Shown piece by piece: positions 37,903 through 46,718 of a DNA stretch of 64,000 bases. Source of the DNA: Actinacidiphila glaucinigra. GTDB lineage: Bacteria > Actinomycetota > Actinomycetes > Streptomycetales > Streptomycetaceae. The translations under genes were made by a program, and so were the position numbers. Each line of letters begins with the position of its first letter. Position 1 is the stretch's first letter. The notes under the pieces are model-generated. The model searched no databases and was not told where the DNA came from. It was given only the letters and a program-made list of their open reading frames with translations. The DNA is taken from positions 62,001 through 126,000 of the forward strand of contig NZ_FZOF01000019.1 in the NCBI RefSeq assembly GCF_900188405.1, given 5' to 3'.

Positions 37903-38646
37903 TCAGGACGTCGCCGGGCCCTGCTGCTTGAGCCAGTCGGCGAACGTCAGGGTGCCGCGGGGGCCCGGGCCGGTCGGCAGCAGGCCGCCGCTCCTCATCC
38001 CGCCGGGGAAGTACAGGGGGCAGACCGGGCGCCGGCGTGCGCCGCCCGCGGCGATGAGGGTCCGGGCCAGGGCGACCAGTGACTCGACCTGCGGGCCCGC
38101 GAGCTCGGGGGCCATCCCCTGCGGCGGTTCGAGGGCGAGGTCGACGAGGGCCTCGGCCACTTCCCGTACGGCGATGGGCTGGACCGGTGCCGTCGGCACC
38201 AGCGCGATCGGCCCGGGGACGCCGCCCAGCGCCTGGCCCACGAACTCGTGGAACTGCGTCGCCCGCATGATGGTCCACGGCACCGCGCCGCCCCGGATGA
38301 TCTCCTCCTGGCGCAACTTGCCCGTGTAGTAGGGGTGACCGACCCGGTCGACCCCCACGATCGACGGCGTCACGAGGTGCCGGACCCCGGCGCGCTCGGC
38401 CGCCCCGGCGAGATTCCGTCCCGCCTTGTCGAAGAAGCCCACAGCCACCGACTTGCGATTCGTGGTCACGTTGCTGACGTCGATGACCACCTCGGCCCCG
38501 GTCAGCGCCGCGTCCAGCCCCGATCCGCTCACCAGATCGACGCCCTGTCCGCGCGACAGCACCACGGGCTCGTGTCCGCGGGCGCGCACGGTCTCCACGA
38601 CGAGCCGTCCGGCCGCCCCGGTACCGCCGGCAACTGCGATCTTCAT
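37903..38646 (-). CDS. NmrA-like NAD(P)-binding oxidoreductase
   Basis: The start is ATG 38646 with AGGAGC upstream, giving 247 residues. The Rossmann motif is at the very N-terminus (MKIAVAGGTGAAGRLVVETV). GFFDKAGRNLAGAAERAGVR and YYTGKLRQEEIIRGGAVPWT are typical of NmrA/atypical SDR proteins, which lack the classic YxxxK activity in many cases and can act as quinone reductases or redox sensors. It is a single-gene unit. The promoter region has a GGAAA-N18-GTT element like a weak SigR site. The substrate is unknown. Confidence 0.88.
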   Translation of the reverse strand: MKIAVAGGTGAAGRLVVETVRARGHEPVVLSRGQGVDLVSGSGLDAALTGAEVVIDVSNVTTNRKSVAVGFFDKAGRNLAGAAERAGVRHLVTPSIVGVDRVGHPYYTGKLRQEEIIRGGAVPWTIMRATQFHEFVGQALGGVPGPIALVPTAPVQPIAVREVAEALVDLALEPPQGMAPELAGPQVESLVALARTLIAAGGARRRPVCPLYFPGGMRSGGLLPTGPGPRGTLTFADWLKQQGPATS

Positions 38647-38733
38647 GTCTGCTCCTGCCCTCTCGTCGCTGCACGAGAGGAACGACAACGGGCCACACCC
38701 ATCGCGACAGCTGGATCCTATGGTTGTGTTCGT

Positions 38734-38759
38734 AACCGTATCATTCAATACCACTTTCC
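38734..38759 (-). promoter_or_regulatory. Weak SigR-like promoter candidate for the NmrA-like gene
   Basis: On the minus strand GGAAA (38759-38755) is followed by 18 bases and GTT (38736-38734). The last -35 base differs from consensus GGAAT. An oxidoreductase would be a sensible SigR target, but the evidence is thin. Confidence 0.3.
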
Positions 38760-38888
38760 GGACCTCCCCGGAACCCCCGGGCGGGACCGCCGGGACCCGC
38801 GTACCCCCTGGACCGGGGGCCTCCGCATGCGTGGACGCCGGAGTCTGCGCAGGCTGGGAGGTGTGCCGGTGATCCACGGTGAGGAACG

Positions 38889-39875
38889 ATGATCGTTACG
38901 GTGGTGTCGATGCCCGAGGGCATCGCCGCCCGTGCCGCCGTGTCGGAGGCGCGTGAGCGGCTGGCGACGTGCCGGTTCCTGCTCGTGGACGTCGAGGTGC
39001 CCGGGGAAGAACGGCCCGACGAGCTGTCGATCGCCCGTGAACTCGGCCTGGCGGCCGAGGACCTGGCGTGGCTGGGCAGGGAGGGCGAGACGGCGCGGGC
39101 GGAGTTCCACGGGGACAACGCCCGGTTCGTCGTGCCCGTCATCGACGACGGCAAGGTCGTCCACGTCCATGTCTTCGTGACCGAGCGGTACCTGGTCACC
39201 GTCCACCGGGGGCCGAACACCCTGGTCGGGCGGTTCGTCACCCGGCTGCCGCACGAACGGCCCGCGGACGCGACGGCCACGCTGTTCCTGCTGCTGGAGG
39301 ACGCCCTGGAGACCTTCCGCAGGTCCGCCGTGGAGGCGCTGCTGCAGGTGGAGGACCTCGAGGACGAGATGTTCGAGAGCCGGCACCCGCAGCAGGTGTA
39401 CCGGCTGGCGCGGCTGCGGCGGCGGGCGGCCATGCTGCACCACGCCCTGCTGCCCTATCTGCAGGCGGCCGACGAGACCATCACCCGGCGGATGATGAGC
39501 GGCAGCTTCCCGGAGGAGCGGCAACGGCTCGCGGCCTCGTACCAGCGGGCCGCGCGGATGGTACTCGCCAGCATCGAGTCGCTCCAGGACGCGGCACGGC
39601 GGGCCTTCGCCAGTTACTCCTCCCTTGTGTCCGGCGAGCAGAACGGCGTGATCAACCGGCTGGCCATCGTCTCGACGATCTTCCTCCCGCTGACCTTCCT
39701 GACCGGCTTCTTCGGCATGAACTTCACCTACATGACCGACGAGTTGGAGAGCAGGGACGTCTTCTGGCTGCTCGCCGTGGGGCTGCAGGCGCTCGTCCTG
39801 GTCATCGCCGTCTACGTGCTGCACCGCACCCGCATCTGGCGCAGGCTGCGCGACGACGGGCGCGACGACCCCTGA
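38889..39875 (+). CDS. corA: CorA family divalent cation channel
   Basis: The 328 residues start at ATG 38889 behind GAGGAACG. A large soluble N-terminal domain precedes two C-terminal membrane helices. The signature GMN lies at 276-278 (FFGMNFTYMTDELES) and forms the pore entrance of Mg2+ (or Co2+/Ni2+) channels. The C-terminal end is basic (HRTRIWRRLRDDGRDD). The ArsC-like gene follows after 21 bp and probably shares the transcript. The exact ion is not defined by sequence. Confidence 0.93.
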   Translation: MIVTVVSMPEGIAARAAVSEARERLATCRFLLVDVEVPGEERPDELSIARELGLAAEDLAWLGREGETARAEFHGDNARFVVPVIDDGKVVHVHVFVTERYLVTVHRGPNTLVGRFVTRLPHERPADATATLFLLLEDALETFRRSAVEALLQVEDLEDEMFESRHPQQVYRLARLRRRAAMLHHALLPYLQAADETITRRMMSGSFPEERQRLAASYQRAARMVLASIESLQDAARRAFASYSSLVSGEQNGVINRLAIVSTIFLPLTFLTGFFGMNFTYMTDELESRDVFWLLAVGLQALVLVIAVYVLHRTRIWRRLRDDGRDDP

Positions 39876-39896
39876 ACGCCTCACTACATTGGCGGC

Positions 39897-40283
39897 ATGG
39901 AGATCTGGATCAACCCCGCGTGCTCGAAGTGCCGCTCCGCGCTGCACCTGCTGGACGAGGAGGGCGCGCAGTACACCGTGCGCCGCTACCTGGAGGACCC
40001 GCCGGACGCGGACGAGATCCGCGCGGTGCTGGAGCGGCTCGGGCTGGAGCCGTGGGACATCGTGCGGACCCAGGAGGCCGAGGCGAAGGAGCTGGGGCTG
40101 AAGGAGTGGCCGCGCGAGCCCGGTGAGCGGGAGCGCTGGATCGGGGCGCTCGCGGCGCACCCCCGGCTGCTCCAGCGGCCGATCATCACCGCCGAGGACG
40201 GCACGGCGGTGGTCGCCCGCTCCGAGGGGGCGGTACGGGACGCCCTCGGGCGCGTCCCGGGAAGCGCCGGGAACCCCGCGTAG
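39897..40283 (+). CDS. ArsC/Spx family thioredoxin-fold protein
   Basis: The 128 residues begin MEIWINPACSKCRSALHLLD. The CxxC at C9 and C12 lies at the start of the first helix, as in ArsC/Spx-like proteins, and ELGLKEWPREPGERERWIGA plus LQRPIITAEDG match the family. The RPI(I/V) motif near the anion site is kept. It may be a glutaredoxin-linked arsenate reductase or a thiol-regulated protein. No ars genes are nearby, so an arsenic role is uncertain. Confidence 0.87.
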   Translation: MEIWINPACSKCRSALHLLDEEGAQYTVRRYLEDPPDADEIRAVLERLGLEPWDIVRTQEAEAKELGLKEWPREPGERERWIGALAAHPRLLQRPIITAEDGTAVVARSEGAVRDALGRVPGSAGNPA

Positions 40284-40678
40284 AGCTCCGCGGCCGGGGC
40301 TCCCGGCGCACAAGGCACCCCGGCCCGGCAGGGCGGCGCGGACGGCCCCGCCGACGCCGCCTTGCCGGGCAGGCCGGCGCGGTGGGCGAACTCCCCGCGG
40401 AGTCGTGGGTGCCGCGAGTGAGCACGGTGCCCAGGCGTTCGGCGTCGCTGGGGGACAGCAGGCGGCTGCGGTCGGCGCGCGGTCCGTACCGGGCGGGGAA
40501 GCCGCGCGCGTGGGCGGCCTCCGAGGCCGCCACCGCCGGATGCGCGGCTCCCGCGGCGCCGGTGACGACCGGGGCTCCGCGACCTTGGGGACGGCCACGG
40601 CCCCGGCGGCCGCGAGGGCGGGGATGACGGCGGGGCTCCGCGAGGGCCTCGTCGATGGCCGCCGTCGAACCTCCGGCC
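40284..40678 (-). pseudogene. Gene-less 395 bp, possibly a decayed minus-strand gene
   Basis: No intact gene is found. On the minus strand, two frames read as plausible protein: one with PAVIPALAAAGAVAVPKVAE (about 40640-40580), then a shifted frame with AASEAAHARGFPARYGPRAD and RLLSPSDAERLGTVL (about 40533-40410). Joining them needs a frameshift. Either this is an eroded gene or the resemblance is chance in GC-rich DNA. Confidence 0.3.
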
Positions 40679-41149
40679 CTAGCCGACCGGCACGCCCTGC
40701 GGCCCCTTGATCCGCTTCATGATCATCTGGGAGTTCACCTCGCTGACGCCCGGCAGGGCGATCAGTTTCTCCGTCCAGAAGCGCTCGTAGGCGTCGCTGT
40801 CGGCCACCGCGATCCGCAGCAGGCAGCCGGGCGCGCCGTAGAGCCGGTAGGCCTCGACGATGTCGGGGATGGCCTGCACCCGCTCCTCGAAGGCGGCGAC
40901 GGACTCGCGGTCCCGCCGCACCTCGACGGAGGCGAAGACCTCGAAGCCGCGGCCGACGGCGGCCGGGTCGACGACGGCCCGGTAGCTCTGGATCACCCCG
41001 TCCTCCTCCAGCTGGCGCACCCGGCGCAGGCACGGGGAAGGGGTGAGGCCGACCCGGGCGGCCAGCTCCTGGTTGGTGAGCCGGCCGTCGGCCTGGAGCT
41101 CACGCAAGATTCTTCTGTCGATGGCGTCCACAAGGGCGATAGATATCAC
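40679..41149 (-). CDS. Lrp/AsnC family transcriptional regulator
   Basis: The 156 residues have an N-terminal helix-turn-helix (DAIDRRILRELQADGRLTNQ then ELAARVGLTPSPCLRRVRQL) and the C-terminal RAM ligand domain (FEVFASVEVRRD to YGAPGCLLRIAVADSDAYER). The start is GTG 41149, or the GTG at 41131, which gives a more typical N-terminus. Lrp proteins sense amino acids and form octamers. It is divergent from the asparaginase gene 98 bp away, so control of that gene is likely but unproved. Confidence 0.95.
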   Translation of the reverse strand: MISIALVDAIDRRILRELQADGRLTNQELAARVGLTPSPCLRRVRQLEEDGVIQSYRAVVDPAAVGRGFEVFASVEVRRDRESVAAFEERVQAIPDIVEAYRLYGAPGCLLRIAVADSDAYERFWTEKLIALPGVSEVNSQMIMKRIKGPQGVPVG

Positions 41150-41247
41150 GCCCGGCTGGTCTACGCGGGCTGATTGGCAATCCGATGCCGGGGTTCAGCG
41201 CATATCCTTGCCAGGGAGGATCGGGCGAACGCACGAGCGAGGGAAAC

Positions 41248-42252
41248 GTGAAGCACATCGTCGTGATCGGCACCGGCGGCACGATCGCCAGCCGGTGGCA
41301 GGGTGCCGGGTACGCGGCCGAGGCCGCCGGCCACGAGGTGCTGGCGGCGGGCGCGGTCCCCGAGGGCGTCGAGGTGACCGTCCGCGACCTGTTCACGGTG
41401 AACAGCTCACGGCTGACCTCCGCCCACCAGATGGAGCTGCTGCGGACCGTCCACGAGGTGCTGGCGGACCCGGCCGTGGACGGCGTGGTGGTGACGCACG
41501 GCACCGACACCATGGAGGAGTCCGCGTTCCTCCTCGACCTCCACCACGACGACCGGCGCCCCGTGGTCCTCACCGGCGCCCAGCTCCCGCTGGACTCCGT
41601 GGACGGCGACGCGCCGGGCAACCTCTACGACGCGCTGCTGACCGCCGCGACCGGCCGGGACATCGGCGTGGTCATCGCCTTCGGCGGCTTCGTGCACGCG
41701 GCCCGGGGCACGGTCAAGGCGCACACCCTGGACGTCCAGGCCTTCGCGGACCCCTCGGGGCGCCCGCTGGGCCGGGTGAAGTTCGGCGAGATCGCCTGGG
41801 GCGCTCCGCGGCCGCGCGCCGCGGCGCTGCCGCTTCCGGACCCCGGCGCGCAGGCACCGCGCGTCGACGTCGTGATGCACCACGTGGACGCCGACCCGGT
41901 GCTCTTCGAGGCCGCGCTGGGCGCGGGGGCGCAGGGCATCGTGCTGGTCGGCACCGGGGCGGGCAACGCGACGCCCGACTTCGTCGCGGCGGTGCGCCGC
42001 GCGGTGGACGCCGGCGTGCTGGTCGCCGTGAGCACCCGGGTGGCGGCGGGGCCGGTGGCCCCGATGTACACCGGGGGCGGCGCGGTGGACCTCGCCGCGG
42101 CCGGCGGTGTGCTGGCCGGGACGCTGCGCGCGGGGCAGGCCCGTATCGCCGTACTCGCGGCGCTGATGTCCGCGGAGGGCCCCGGAGAGCGGGCCGCCGC
42201 GCTGCGCCGCATCATCGGGACGGCCGAGGACCGCACGCCGGCCGTCGCCTGA
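41248..42252 (+). CDS. L-asparaginase (type I/II family)
   Basis: The start is GTG 41248 (VKHIVVIGTGGTIASRWQGA) with GAGGG upstream, giving 334 residues. The nucleophile Thr is in GTGGTIAS (T12), and the second site is THGTDTMEESAF. VLTGAQLPLDSVDGDAPGNL follows. No signal peptide is present, so it is a cytoplasmic enzyme that hydrolyses asparagine to aspartate and ammonia. It lies divergent from an AsnC-type regulator and ends at a perfect hairpin. Confidence 0.95.
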   Translation: MKHIVVIGTGGTIASRWQGAGYAAEAAGHEVLAAGAVPEGVEVTVRDLFTVNSSRLTSAHQMELLRTVHEVLADPAVDGVVVTHGTDTMEESAFLLDLHHDDRRPVVLTGAQLPLDSVDGDAPGNLYDALLTAATGRDIGVVIAFGGFVHAARGTVKAHTLDVQAFADPSGRPLGRVKFGEIAWGAPRPRAAALPLPDPGAQAPRVDVVMHHVDADPVLFEAALGAGAQGIVLVGTGAGNATPDFVAAVRRAVDAGVLVAVSTRVAAGPVAPMYTGGGAVDLAAAGGVLAGTLRAGQARIAVLAALMSAEGPGERAAALRRIIGTAEDRTPAVA

Positions 42253-42255
42253 CTC

Positions 42256-42292
42256 CCCGTCACCCGGCGCGGCCACCGCGCCGGGTGACGGG
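42256..42292 (+). terminator. Perfect 17-bp terminator after asparaginase
   Basis: Arms 42256-42272 and 42276-42292 are exact complements with a 3-base CCA loop, beginning 4 bases after the stop. Confidence 0.92.
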
Positions 42293-42313
42293 TGACTGCG
42301 ACCTGTGCCCGCC

Positions 42314-42353
42314 GACCGGTGACCCGTGGCGCGCTCCGCGCCGGGGACCGGTC
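42314..42353 (-). terminator. Terminator of the 64-residue membrane protein gene
   Basis: GACCGGT (42314-42320) pairs with ACCGGTC (42347-42353), with an inner GGCGCG/CGCGCC stem. The upper arm overlaps the stop codon of the minus-strand gene ending at 42352. Confidence 0.65.
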
Positions 42354-42546
42354 AGAGGTTTATCTGGTTGATGGTGTCGGCCAGCGAGTCGAGGAACTTG
42401 TTGATCGACGGCGCCATGCCCGTGGAGGCAAGGAAGAAGCCGAAGAGCGCGGCGATGATGGCCGGGCCGACCTTGAGCGACTTGCCTCTTATCAGGACGA
42501 CCATGATGATCGCCAACAACAGGACCACGGACAGGGAGATGGCCAC
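42352..42546 (-). CDS. Conserved small membrane protein (64 residues)
   Basis: GTG 42546 follows GAGGAT. The protein has a first helix (VAISLSVVLLLAIIMVVLIR), a short basic turn (GKSLK), a second helix (PAIIAALFGFFLASTGMA) and an amphipathic tail (INKFLDSLADTINQINL). Two-helix proteins of this pattern are frequent in Streptomyces, to my recollection sometimes near mobile-element genes, but none are here. Function unknown. Confidence 0.8.
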   Translation of the reverse strand: MAISLSVVLLLAIIMVVLIRGKSLKVGPAIIAALFGFFLASTGMAPSINKFLDSLADTINQINL

Positions 42547-42987
42547 TGGGGATCACATCCTCGGTCTGACGCCTCACCGTTCCGGGGAGAGCCACCGGCA
42601 GCCGCACCCCCGCGACGTCCATCGTGCCACCTGCCACCGACACCGTGACCCCGCGGGACACCTCTTCCCCGCACGCCGGGGTCGCACACCTGTGACGCAT
42701 GACATCGCGATCGTTTCCGATCACTCCGGTCGAGGCGAATCTCGCAATTCCACGGCACGTTCGAGTGAATTTCCCTCAAACTATTTCCCCACACACCCAC
42801 TTGCCACACAAAGGATCATCAAAAAACCTGCACAGCCGCCAAACCTTCTGGCGATATGCCCTGTTCAACCCTTATATGACCGCCCATAGCGGCATGGAAC
42901 GGACAGCGGCATGGCAGTTGCATTCCCGGGTAGCAGCGTGGCGTCCGCCATTCCGGCCGAAAATTTACTCAGGCAGAGGCGCCCGCT
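42547..42987. other. Intergenic region upstream of the acyltransferase gene
   Basis: About 440 bp without a credible gene. Positions 42715-42870 are AT-rich for this genome and probably carry promoters: leftward for the 64-residue protein and rightward for the acyltransferase (AAAATTTACT near 42960). Confidence 0.5.
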
Positions 42988-44166
42988 ATGGTGCATCAAA
43001 TGTTCCAGCTCCCCCGCACGAACACCCTGTCCCCCGGCAGGACCCAGACCGGGAATTCCGTTCTCCCCGCCCCGCGCAAGGAGGCCTCCCGCGGCCCCGG
43101 GTCGGCCGCCCCGGCGGAGAGCTCCGCCCCCGCCGCGTCCTCCGCCCCCGCCGCCGGGCGCGACCCGTTCTTCGACAACGCCAAGTACCTCGCCATCGTC
43201 CTGGTCGCGATGGGCCACGCCTGGGAACCCCTCACCGGACACAGCAGGGCCGCCAGCGCGCTCTACATCCTCGTGTACGCCTTCCACATGCCGGCGTTCA
43301 TCGTCATCTCGGGCCACTTCTCCAGGAGCTTCGACGCCCGTCCGGACCGCGTCAGGAGACTGCTCACCGGCGTCGCCGTCCCGTACCTGCTCTTCGAGGC
43401 CGCCTACTCGCTCTTCAGGAACTGGGCGGACGACGCCGCGCCCCAGCCGCTGAGCCTGCTCGACCCCTGGTACCTCACCTGGTTCCTCGCCGCCCTGTTC
43501 ATCTGGCGCCTCACCGCGCCCATCTGGCGGGTCGTCCGGCAGCCGGTCGCGGTCGCCCTGGTGATCGCGGCGCTCGCGTCGATCTCCCCGACCATCGGCG
43601 ACGACCTGGAACTCCAGCGCATCCTGCAGTTCCTGCCCTTCTTCGTGCTCGGCATGTGCCTGAAGGCCGAGCACTTCCGCCTCGCGCGGCGCCGCGTGGT
43701 GCGCGTGCTGTCCGTCCCGGTAGGCCTCACCGCGCTGGCCGTCTCCTACTGGGTGGTGCCCCGGATGGACCGGGCCTGGCTCTACCACCGCACGAGCGCC
43801 CAGGAACTGGGCGCTCCCTGGTGGACGGGGCCGGTCATGACGCTGGCGCTGTTCTGCTGCTCCCTGGCCCTGACGGTGTGCTTCTTCGCCTGGGTGCCGC
43901 GCCGCCGCACGTGGTTCACGGCGCTGGGCGCCGGCACGCTCTACGGCTACCTGCTGCACGGCTTCATCGCCAAGGGCTCGCGCTTCGGCCGCTGGTACGA
44001 CCACGAGTGGATCCACACCCCGCTGGGCCAGGTCGCGATCACCGCGATCGCCGTCGTGGTGGTCACCGCGCTGTGCACCCCGCCGGTGCAGCGGATGTTC
44101 CGCTTCGCCGTGGAGCCGAGGATGCGCTGGGCGTTCCGGCCCGCGGTCAGTCCCGGCACACGATGA
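42988..44166 (+). CDS. Acyltransferase family 3 membrane protein
   Basis: The 392 residues start at ATG 42988 behind AGAGGC. The first 55 residues are disordered (Ser/Pro/Ala). Then comes DPFFDNAKYLAIVLVAMGHAWEP, matching the NodX/OafA/fucose-4-O-acetylase-like fold with the helix-borne His, followed by about ten membrane helices with AFHMPAFIVISGHFS and YGYLLHGFIAKG. Such enzymes O-acetylate sugars or wall polymers on the outer membrane face. The substrate is unknown. Its 3' end overlaps the convergent phosphatase gene by 20 bp. Confidence 0.9.
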   Translation: MVHQMFQLPRTNTLSPGRTQTGNSVLPAPRKEASRGPGSAAPAESSAPAASSAPAAGRDPFFDNAKYLAIVLVAMGHAWEPLTGHSRAASALYILVYAFHMPAFIVISGHFSRSFDARPDRVRRLLTGVAVPYLLFEAAYSLFRNWADDAAPQPLSLLDPWYLTWFLAALFIWRLTAPIWRVVRQPVAVALVIAALASISPTIGDDLELQRILQFLPFFVLGMCLKAEHFRLARRRVVRVLSVPVGLTALAVSYWVVPRMDRAWLYHRTSAQELGAPWWTGPVMTLALFCCSLALTVCFFAWVPRRRTWFTALGAGTLYGYLLHGFIAKGSRFGRWYDHEWIHTPLGQVAITAIAVVVVTALCTPPVQRMFRFAVEPRMRWAFRPAVSPGTR

Positions 44167-45316
44167 GCAGGGCGCGGTCGTCGTTGACGTCCTTGGCGAC
44201 CGCCTCGATCAGCTGCCAGGCCGCGCCGCGGAAGCCGTGCGCGACGTACCGGTCGGCCTCGCCGATGAGCCGGTCGATGCCCTCGGTGAGGTCGCGGCCG
44301 GCGGCCTCGACCAGGCCGTCGGTGAAGAGCAGCAGGACGTCGCCGGAGCGCAGGGTGCCCTTCACGCTGTGGAACTCGGCACCGTCGTACACCCCCAGCA
44401 GCGGGCCCTCGGCCGCCTTCTCCTCCCAGCGGCCGGTGCCCGCGCTGAGCTGCATGCCCGGCAGATGGCCGGCGGAGAGCAGCTCGTAGTCGCCGGTCTC
44501 CAGGTCCAGCACCAGGTGGACGGAGGTGGCGAAGCCCTCGTCCCAGTTCTGGCGGAGCAGGTAGCCGTTGGCGGCGGTGAGGAAGGCGTGCGGCGGCAGC
44601 GAGCCGAGCAGGCCGCCGAAGGCGCCGGACAGCAGCAGCGCGCGTGAGCCGGCGTCCATGCCCTTGCCCGAGACGTCGGTGAGGACGGCCTCCAGGATCC
44701 GCCCGCCCGAGGTGCGGGTGGCCACCACGAAGTCGCCGGAGAAGGACTGGCCGCCGGCCGGCCGCAGCGCCATCTCGGCGTGCCAGCCGTCGGGCAGCCG
44801 CGGCAGCCTGCTCTGCACCCGGATGCGCTCGCGCAGGTCGAAGAGCATCGTGCCGCCGCGCATCCAGGGCACGCCGACCCGGGCGCGGAACTGCGCGACG
44901 ATCAGCCCGGCCAGCGCCACCGCCGCCACCACGAGCACGGTGCCCGGGGTCACCCGGCCCACGCCGTCGCGGTAGGGCCCGAGGACCGCCGACTCCACGA
45001 CCATCGCGGCGGCGCTGGCCCCGTACAGCAGCAGCAGGCTGGAGGGGCGCAGCAGCAGGCCGCCGACGAGGACGGGCAGCACCAGGGTGGTGGGCGGGCA
45101 CCATTGCGGCGCCAGCACCGTGCCCCAGGCGATCAGCGGCACGCTGATCGTCAGGACGGTCAGTGCGAGCCAGTCGGCGGCGTCTCCGCGGAAGTAGTCC
45201 ACGGCGGATTTGCGCAGGCCGACCCGGGCCCGGTGGACCGTCCTGCGCCACCGGGCCCTGAATCCGTCTCCTACCGGGCGTCGTGCCATCTTCCCGGCGA
45301 CCCTATCCACCCTCAC
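44147..45316 (-). CDS. SpoIIE/RsbU-type PP2C phosphatase with membrane N-terminus
   Basis: The protein has 389 residues from GTG 45316, or 380 from ATG 45289 (MARRPVGDG). Hydrophobic helices at about 45-150 are followed by a PP2C-like SpoIIE domain with metal-site motifs GQSFSGDFVVA, LTDVSGKGMDAGSRA, SAGHLPG and LLFTDGLVEAAGRDLT. These phosphatases usually dephosphorylate anti-anti-sigma factors; Streptomyces has many. No anti-sigma partner is adjacent. The membrane part may sense a signal. The 3' ends of this gene and the acyltransferase overlap. Confidence 0.92.
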   Translation of the reverse strand: MRVDRVAGKMARRPVGDGFRARWRRTVHRARVGLRKSAVDYFRGDAADWLALTVLTISVPLIAWGTVLAPQWCPPTTLVLPVLVGGLLLRPSSLLLLYGASAAAMVVESAVLGPYRDGVGRVTPGTVLVVAAVALAGLIVAQFRARVGVPWMRGGTMLFDLRERIRVQSRLPRLPDGWHAEMALRPAGGQSFSGDFVVATRTSGGRILEAVLTDVSGKGMDAGSRALLLSGAFGGLLGSLPPHAFLTAANGYLLRQNWDEGFATSVHLVLDLETGDYELLSAGHLPGMQLSAGTGRWEEKAAEGPLLGVYDGAEFHSVKGTLRSGDVLLLFTDGLVEAAGRDLTEGIDRLIGEADRYVAHGFRGAAWQLIEAVAKDVNDDRALLIVCRD

Positions 45317-45417
45317 CCGTTCTCCGCATCGGAGGTGCCCCTCATGGTGCGCCGATTCGCCGCCGCGACCGGCGAAAACCGGTCGCCCGCCCCCGGGGCG
45401 GCTGATAGGCAGGGCAC

Positions 45418-46647
45418 ATGACGGTGGAGTTGCGGGTTCTCGAGTCCGAACAGTGGGACGAGTGGTTCAGCACGCTGGAACGCGCGTTCGGCAGCGCGGT
45501 CTGGCCGGTGGAGGAGCGGGAGTTCGACCGCGGGGTGACCGAGTTCTCCCGGTCGATCGCGGCCTGGGACGGCGCGGAGGTCGTCGGCACCGCGGGGGCG
45601 TTCTCCTTCCGCATGGCGGTGCCGGGCGGCGCCGTGGTCCCGGCGGCGGGCGTCACCATGGTCAGCGTCGCCTCGACGCACCGCCGGCGCGGGCTGCTGA
45701 CCTCGATGATGCGGCGGCAGCTGGACGAGGTGCACGAACTGGGCGAGCCCCTCGCGGTGCTCACCGCGTCCGAGCCGGCGATCTACGGCCGGTACGGCTA
45801 CGAGGTCGCCACCCGCCAGACGACCCTGGAGGTCGACACCCTGCGGGCCGGCCTCACCGTGCCCGCGGGCGCCGACGGGGTCACGCTGCGCTTCGCCGAC
45901 CCGGAGAAGGCACTGGCGGCCTGCGAGGAGGTCTACGCGCGGCGGGTGCCCACCCGGCCGGGCATGCTGGAGCGGCGGCCGAACTGGGAGCGCAAGGGCG
46001 TGCTCGACCCGGAGGCGTTCCGGGACGGCGCGTCGAAACTGCTCTGCGTGGTCGCCGAGCGCGACGGCGAGGTGCGGGGCTACACGCGGTACGCGGTGAA
46101 GTCCTCCTGGAACGCGGCCGGACCGGACGGAACGGTGGTGCTGCGCGACCTGGAGGCACTGGATCCGGACACATATGCCGCGCTGTGGCGCTACCTGTTC
46201 GGCATCGACCTCACCTGCCGCATCACGGCGCGCAACCGTCCCGCCGACGACCCGGTCCTGCACCTGGTCGACGACGTACGGCGCTGCGGCGTGCGCGTCA
46301 GGGAAGGCCTGCTGCTGCGCCCGGTCGAGGTGGGCGCTGCCCTGTCGGCCCGTACCTACGCGGCCCCGCTCGACGTCGTACTGGAGGTCTCGGATCCCTT
46401 CTGCCCGTGGAACGAGGGCCGCTGGCGACTCGGCGGCGACGCCAAGGGCGCCACGTGCGAGCGGACGACGGACGCCGCGGACCTGGCGCTGTCGGTGCGC
46501 GAGCTTGGCGCGGCCTACCTGGGTGACGTCTCGCTGACCGCGCTGGCGCGGGCCGGACGCGTACGGGAGCTGCGGCAGGGCGCGCTGCGGGAGGCCGCGG
46601 TGGCCTTCGGCGGCGACGTCGCCCCCTGGCTGCCGCACGGTTTCTAG
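45418..46647 (+). CDS. Eis-like GNAT N-acetyltransferase
   Basis: The 409 residues begin MTVELRVLESEQWDEWFSTL. The N-terminal GNAT domain shows the acetyl-CoA loop VASTHRRRGLLTSMM. A second GNAT-like domain and a C-terminal SCP2-like domain follow. The protein ends WLPHGF with a free C-terminal Phe, as in Eis, where the carboxylate joins the active site. Eis enzymes acetylate amines of aminoglycosides, polyamines or lysines. The physiological substrate here is unknown. Confidence 0.93.
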   Translation: MTVELRVLESEQWDEWFSTLERAFGSAVWPVEEREFDRGVTEFSRSIAAWDGAEVVGTAGAFSFRMAVPGGAVVPAAGVTMVSVASTHRRRGLLTSMMRRQLDEVHELGEPLAVLTASEPAIYGRYGYEVATRQTTLEVDTLRAGLTVPAGADGVTLRFADPEKALAACEEVYARRVPTRPGMLERRPNWERKGVLDPEAFRDGASKLLCVVAERDGEVRGYTRYAVKSSWNAAGPDGTVVLRDLEALDPDTYAALWRYLFGIDLTCRITARNRPADDPVLHLVDDVRRCGVRVREGLLLRPVEVGAALSARTYAAPLDVVLEVSDPFCPWNEGRWRLGGDAKGATCERTTDAADLALSVRELGAAYLGDVSLTALARAGRVRELRQGALREAAVAFGGDVAPWLPHGF

Positions 46648-46718
46648 TTCCGGTTCCAGGGCGGCGGCCGTTCCCCGGCCGGGGTGCTCCCGTACGCGGG
46701 TGCCTCCGGCCGGCGGCG

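Noticed and set aside
39897-40283. Arsenic resistance operon
   Set aside because: Only an ArsC/Spx-like gene is present; no arsR, arsB/acr3 or other ars genes are nearby.
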